From positions 1 through 64,000 of the forward strand of contig NZ_WRXN01000008.1 in assembly GCF_009758205.1 (NCBI RefSeq): 64,000 nt of DNA. The letters run 5' to 3'. A model generated the notes under the pieces. The model was not told the DNA's origin. It searched no databases and was given only the letters and a program-made list of their open reading frames with translations. The position numbers and the translations under genes are program-made. Shown piece after piece: positions 63,201 through 64,000 of the stretch; the first letter of the stretch is position 1, and the number at the start of each line of letters is the position of its first letter. Source of the stretch: Chitinophaga tropicalis. Lineage in GTDB: Bacteria > Bacteroidota > Bacteroidia > Chitinophagales > Chitinophagaceae.

Positions 63201-64000
63201 AGGTGCCCGCCTTGATAACTGCAATGCCGTTGTAGCTTACATAAGTATTGCCCCCATCGGTTATTTCAGTTTTCACGAAGCCACCGTTAATCTCTACAGC
63301 CCCGCCTCTGAAGCTGATGTCAAGGCCGTCCAGGTCTACCGTATAGGCGCCGAAGTCAGTAGGTGTAGTTACCGGTACTCCTACTCTCAATCCGATTACG
63401 GAAGCCTTCAGTCCTGCGAGGTCTACACTGCCGGTGAAGAGGAATTTCAGCAACTTCTGCTGATCTTCCCAGCCCAGTCCAAGGCTATCTATATACAAAG
63501 GTCCGAAGCCACGTTGTACGGGCAGGATCACTTCATTACCGTTGCCGCTGCTGCTCTTCAGGTTTACCCAGAGTTTGCTGCTGTAGGCAGTGGTAACGGA
63601 GAAAGCCGGGTCTGTAGGCGGATTGGTGTTCTTATTTGTAGTGCCGGATCCCAGTATGTTATTGGCAATGGGGTTGTTGCCGCCACCGCTGGCCAGTTCT
63701 GCCGGGGAGAGAGAAATGCGTATATCGTCCAGTGTTACAGCGGCCCCGAAGTATACGTCCGGTGCGTTGCTGCCTTTAAAGTCCAGGCCGAATATTGCAC
63801 GGGGTTGTACCTTCCCTATTTTGAAGCGGGAAAGATCTACCAGTGGTTTGCCGTCAGTGCCTATAAAGTCGAAGCCGAGATTGTAGAGCATCATCATGAA
63901 CAGTCCGAAATCGACCGAGACGTTGCCGTTGTCTGACTTCACAGGCAGGTAGAACCCGATGCCGGGGTCTCCTGGTTTGCCGCCGCTTTTAACTATCCAT
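60226..64000 (-). CDS. DUF6603-like giant protein, 5' end beyond the window
   Basis: The frame is open to the right edge (WIVKSGGKPGDPGIGFYLPV at the edge), so the start is outside; about 1,257 residues are visible. An internal GTG at 63942 is not its start. The N-terminal visible half has repeated beta-strand pairs such as LVDLSRFKIGKVQPRAIFGL and FGAYTVDLDGLDISFRGGAV. From about residue 395 on it matches what I recall of DUF6603: FVISLGGYHPSFQKPVYYPE, YFALCPTAVMAGGYINVAYQ, then AYANFLIEWKPFYFNVDIGI. The C-terminal 550 residues are beta-rich with LWAIDNRALTTLQLDG. DUF6603 proteins are large, of unknown function, and lack signal peptides here as well. It is the first visible gene of the operon. 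Confidence 0.8.
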   Translation of the reverse strand, partial: WIVKSGGKPGDPGIGFYLPVKSDNGNVSVDFGLFMMMLYNLGFDFIGTDGKPLVDLSRFKIGKVQPRAIFGLDFKGSNAPDVYFGAAVTLDDIRISLSPAELASGGGNNPIANNILGSGTTNKNTNPPTDPAFSVTTAYSSKLWVNLKSSSGNGNEVILPVQRGFGPLYIDSLGLGWEDQQKLLKFLFTGSVDLAGLKASVIGLRVGVPVTTPTDFGAYTVDLDGLDISFRGGAVEINGGFVKTEITDGGNTYVSYNGIAVIKAGTFSLMALGSYAEVPVSPNPGADTAPSLFIFAVLNAPLGGVPAFFITGVAAGFSFNRSIQIPNITEVQDFPLLKGLVDGSFAEGEDPGKALVALSAVVKPEVGQYWLAAGIKFTSFELITSSALLFFSFGKDWEVNLLGLSFASLPPRIPKSLALAYFELAIKVSFKPELGIISAEAQLTPNSFVLSNDCKVTGGFAFFLWYKTIVTKDYTIPAGDFVISLGGYHPSFQKPVYYPEVPRLGLQWKMDISVGSISIGGGAYFALCPTAVMAGGYINVAYQLGPLKAWLSAYANFLIEWKPFYFNVDIGITVGASFGTTIAGISLTIKAELGAQLHLEGPPTHGHVHVDWYVISFTIPIGSGTTATDNKNLTWAAFADSFLPAPEISETRSRSGVRLLNADPVQQVVKWAAEAGLQSENNNLWSIQPYPFSFSLKTSIPASLTTVANSDYSQQGIKVGVRPMGMVTDLNSPLTITITNAKGEQVNLKERNIRISAFSNGAPGALWSKDGLNKRQPPDPSKMLIPDASFGLVFDGDQYVFIGEVIPFPIINLAYTLGDPKLLPFKNTPGYPAAQRYPDSDQATAYQVIMNSIMTQATIAKRNEVYAALQLSSIEAPLDPDLTVMASSANFILQALPVIARIGIYQNGGVPEAAKQVNRSATRSFAAPAEAPLVEPRLLGMLKRYKVKRNTDTATRGTGRSLGVKSSWQHTGGLTRKNIPQSQAMKRGLAANTRTLYDGSVALWAIDNRALTTLQLDGNLPVRVISFDAHGAILSYRYVAGEKSFALPQGAAQVAVQGYEADGSMITGWQKDTHLSKVNEVWALGDAAMIRVQNSQRIRVRSAHADAGVIDTAKLLRENYVLGLDDQPVKGWIQAVFPEGTKYLGVKVDKDAAPDVWIAANSIPGGSGAKSELVKKVVLTNGFLFIYQVPAGNTQVEFYGVLATVRDQDSQITGMYGFSELPKNAKTKLKDLSLNNAGLDLSAATVSTVKISIQSKL

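Noticed and set aside
63942..63942. GTG as start of the DUF6603-like gene
   Set aside because: The frame continues open to the right edge of the window, so the real start lies outside.

Overview
The window reads as a chromosomal segment of a Bacteroidota bacterium, most likely family Chitinophagaceae (Chitinophaga-like). The evidence is a 3,003-residue adhesin ending in the gliding-type C-terminal sorting domain used by the type IX secretion system, many TAnnTTTG-type -7 promoter boxes close to start codons, surface glycoside hydrolases with lipoprotein signals, a Y_Y_Y/beta-propeller regulator, and an orphan MacB/FtsX-type permease. No rRNA, tRNA or CRISPR array was seen.

Positions 1-6.7 kb are AT-rich, decaying accessory DNA. 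They hold the edge of an IS256-like transposase gene, a rhuM pseudogene with one frameshift, a truncated and frameshifted ridA, and a degraded C-terminal gene remnant. Intact genes here are a secreted M28 peptidase plus metallo-beta-lactamase-fold pair with a divergent HxlR regulator, and a DUF6934-like gene with two small downstream reading frames, one apparently broken.

Positions 6.7-44 kb are ordinary chromosome with a polysaccharide and peptide scavenging flavour: a GH5 enzyme with a CBM6-like domain, a GH71/99-like lipoprotein, a GH16 lipoprotein with a divergent membrane regulator, an M1 aminopeptidase, an aldehyde dehydrogenase/DUF779 pair with a divergent AraC regulator, the giant adhesin, two methyltransferases, and assorted small proteins. 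Seven copies of a structured intergenic hairpin element punctuate this stretch. Their flanks and core are conserved while the stem arms vary but still pair.

Positions 43.8-64 kb are one dense minus-strand operon of at least eight genes that runs off the right edge. In transcription order: a DUF6603-like giant protein (partial), proteins of 501, 309, 1,333 and 593 residues that I cannot assign to a function, a 147-residue protein sharing a domain with the 593-residue one, a 2,278-residue FAAL-KS-AT-KR-ACP-TE polyketide synthase, and an aspartyl/asparaginyl beta-hydroxylase. None of the intact unknown proteins has a recognisable signal peptide. This coupling of a fatty-acyl-AMP-ligase-primed PKS with large beta-rich proteins of unknown function is the best candidate for an undescribed system.
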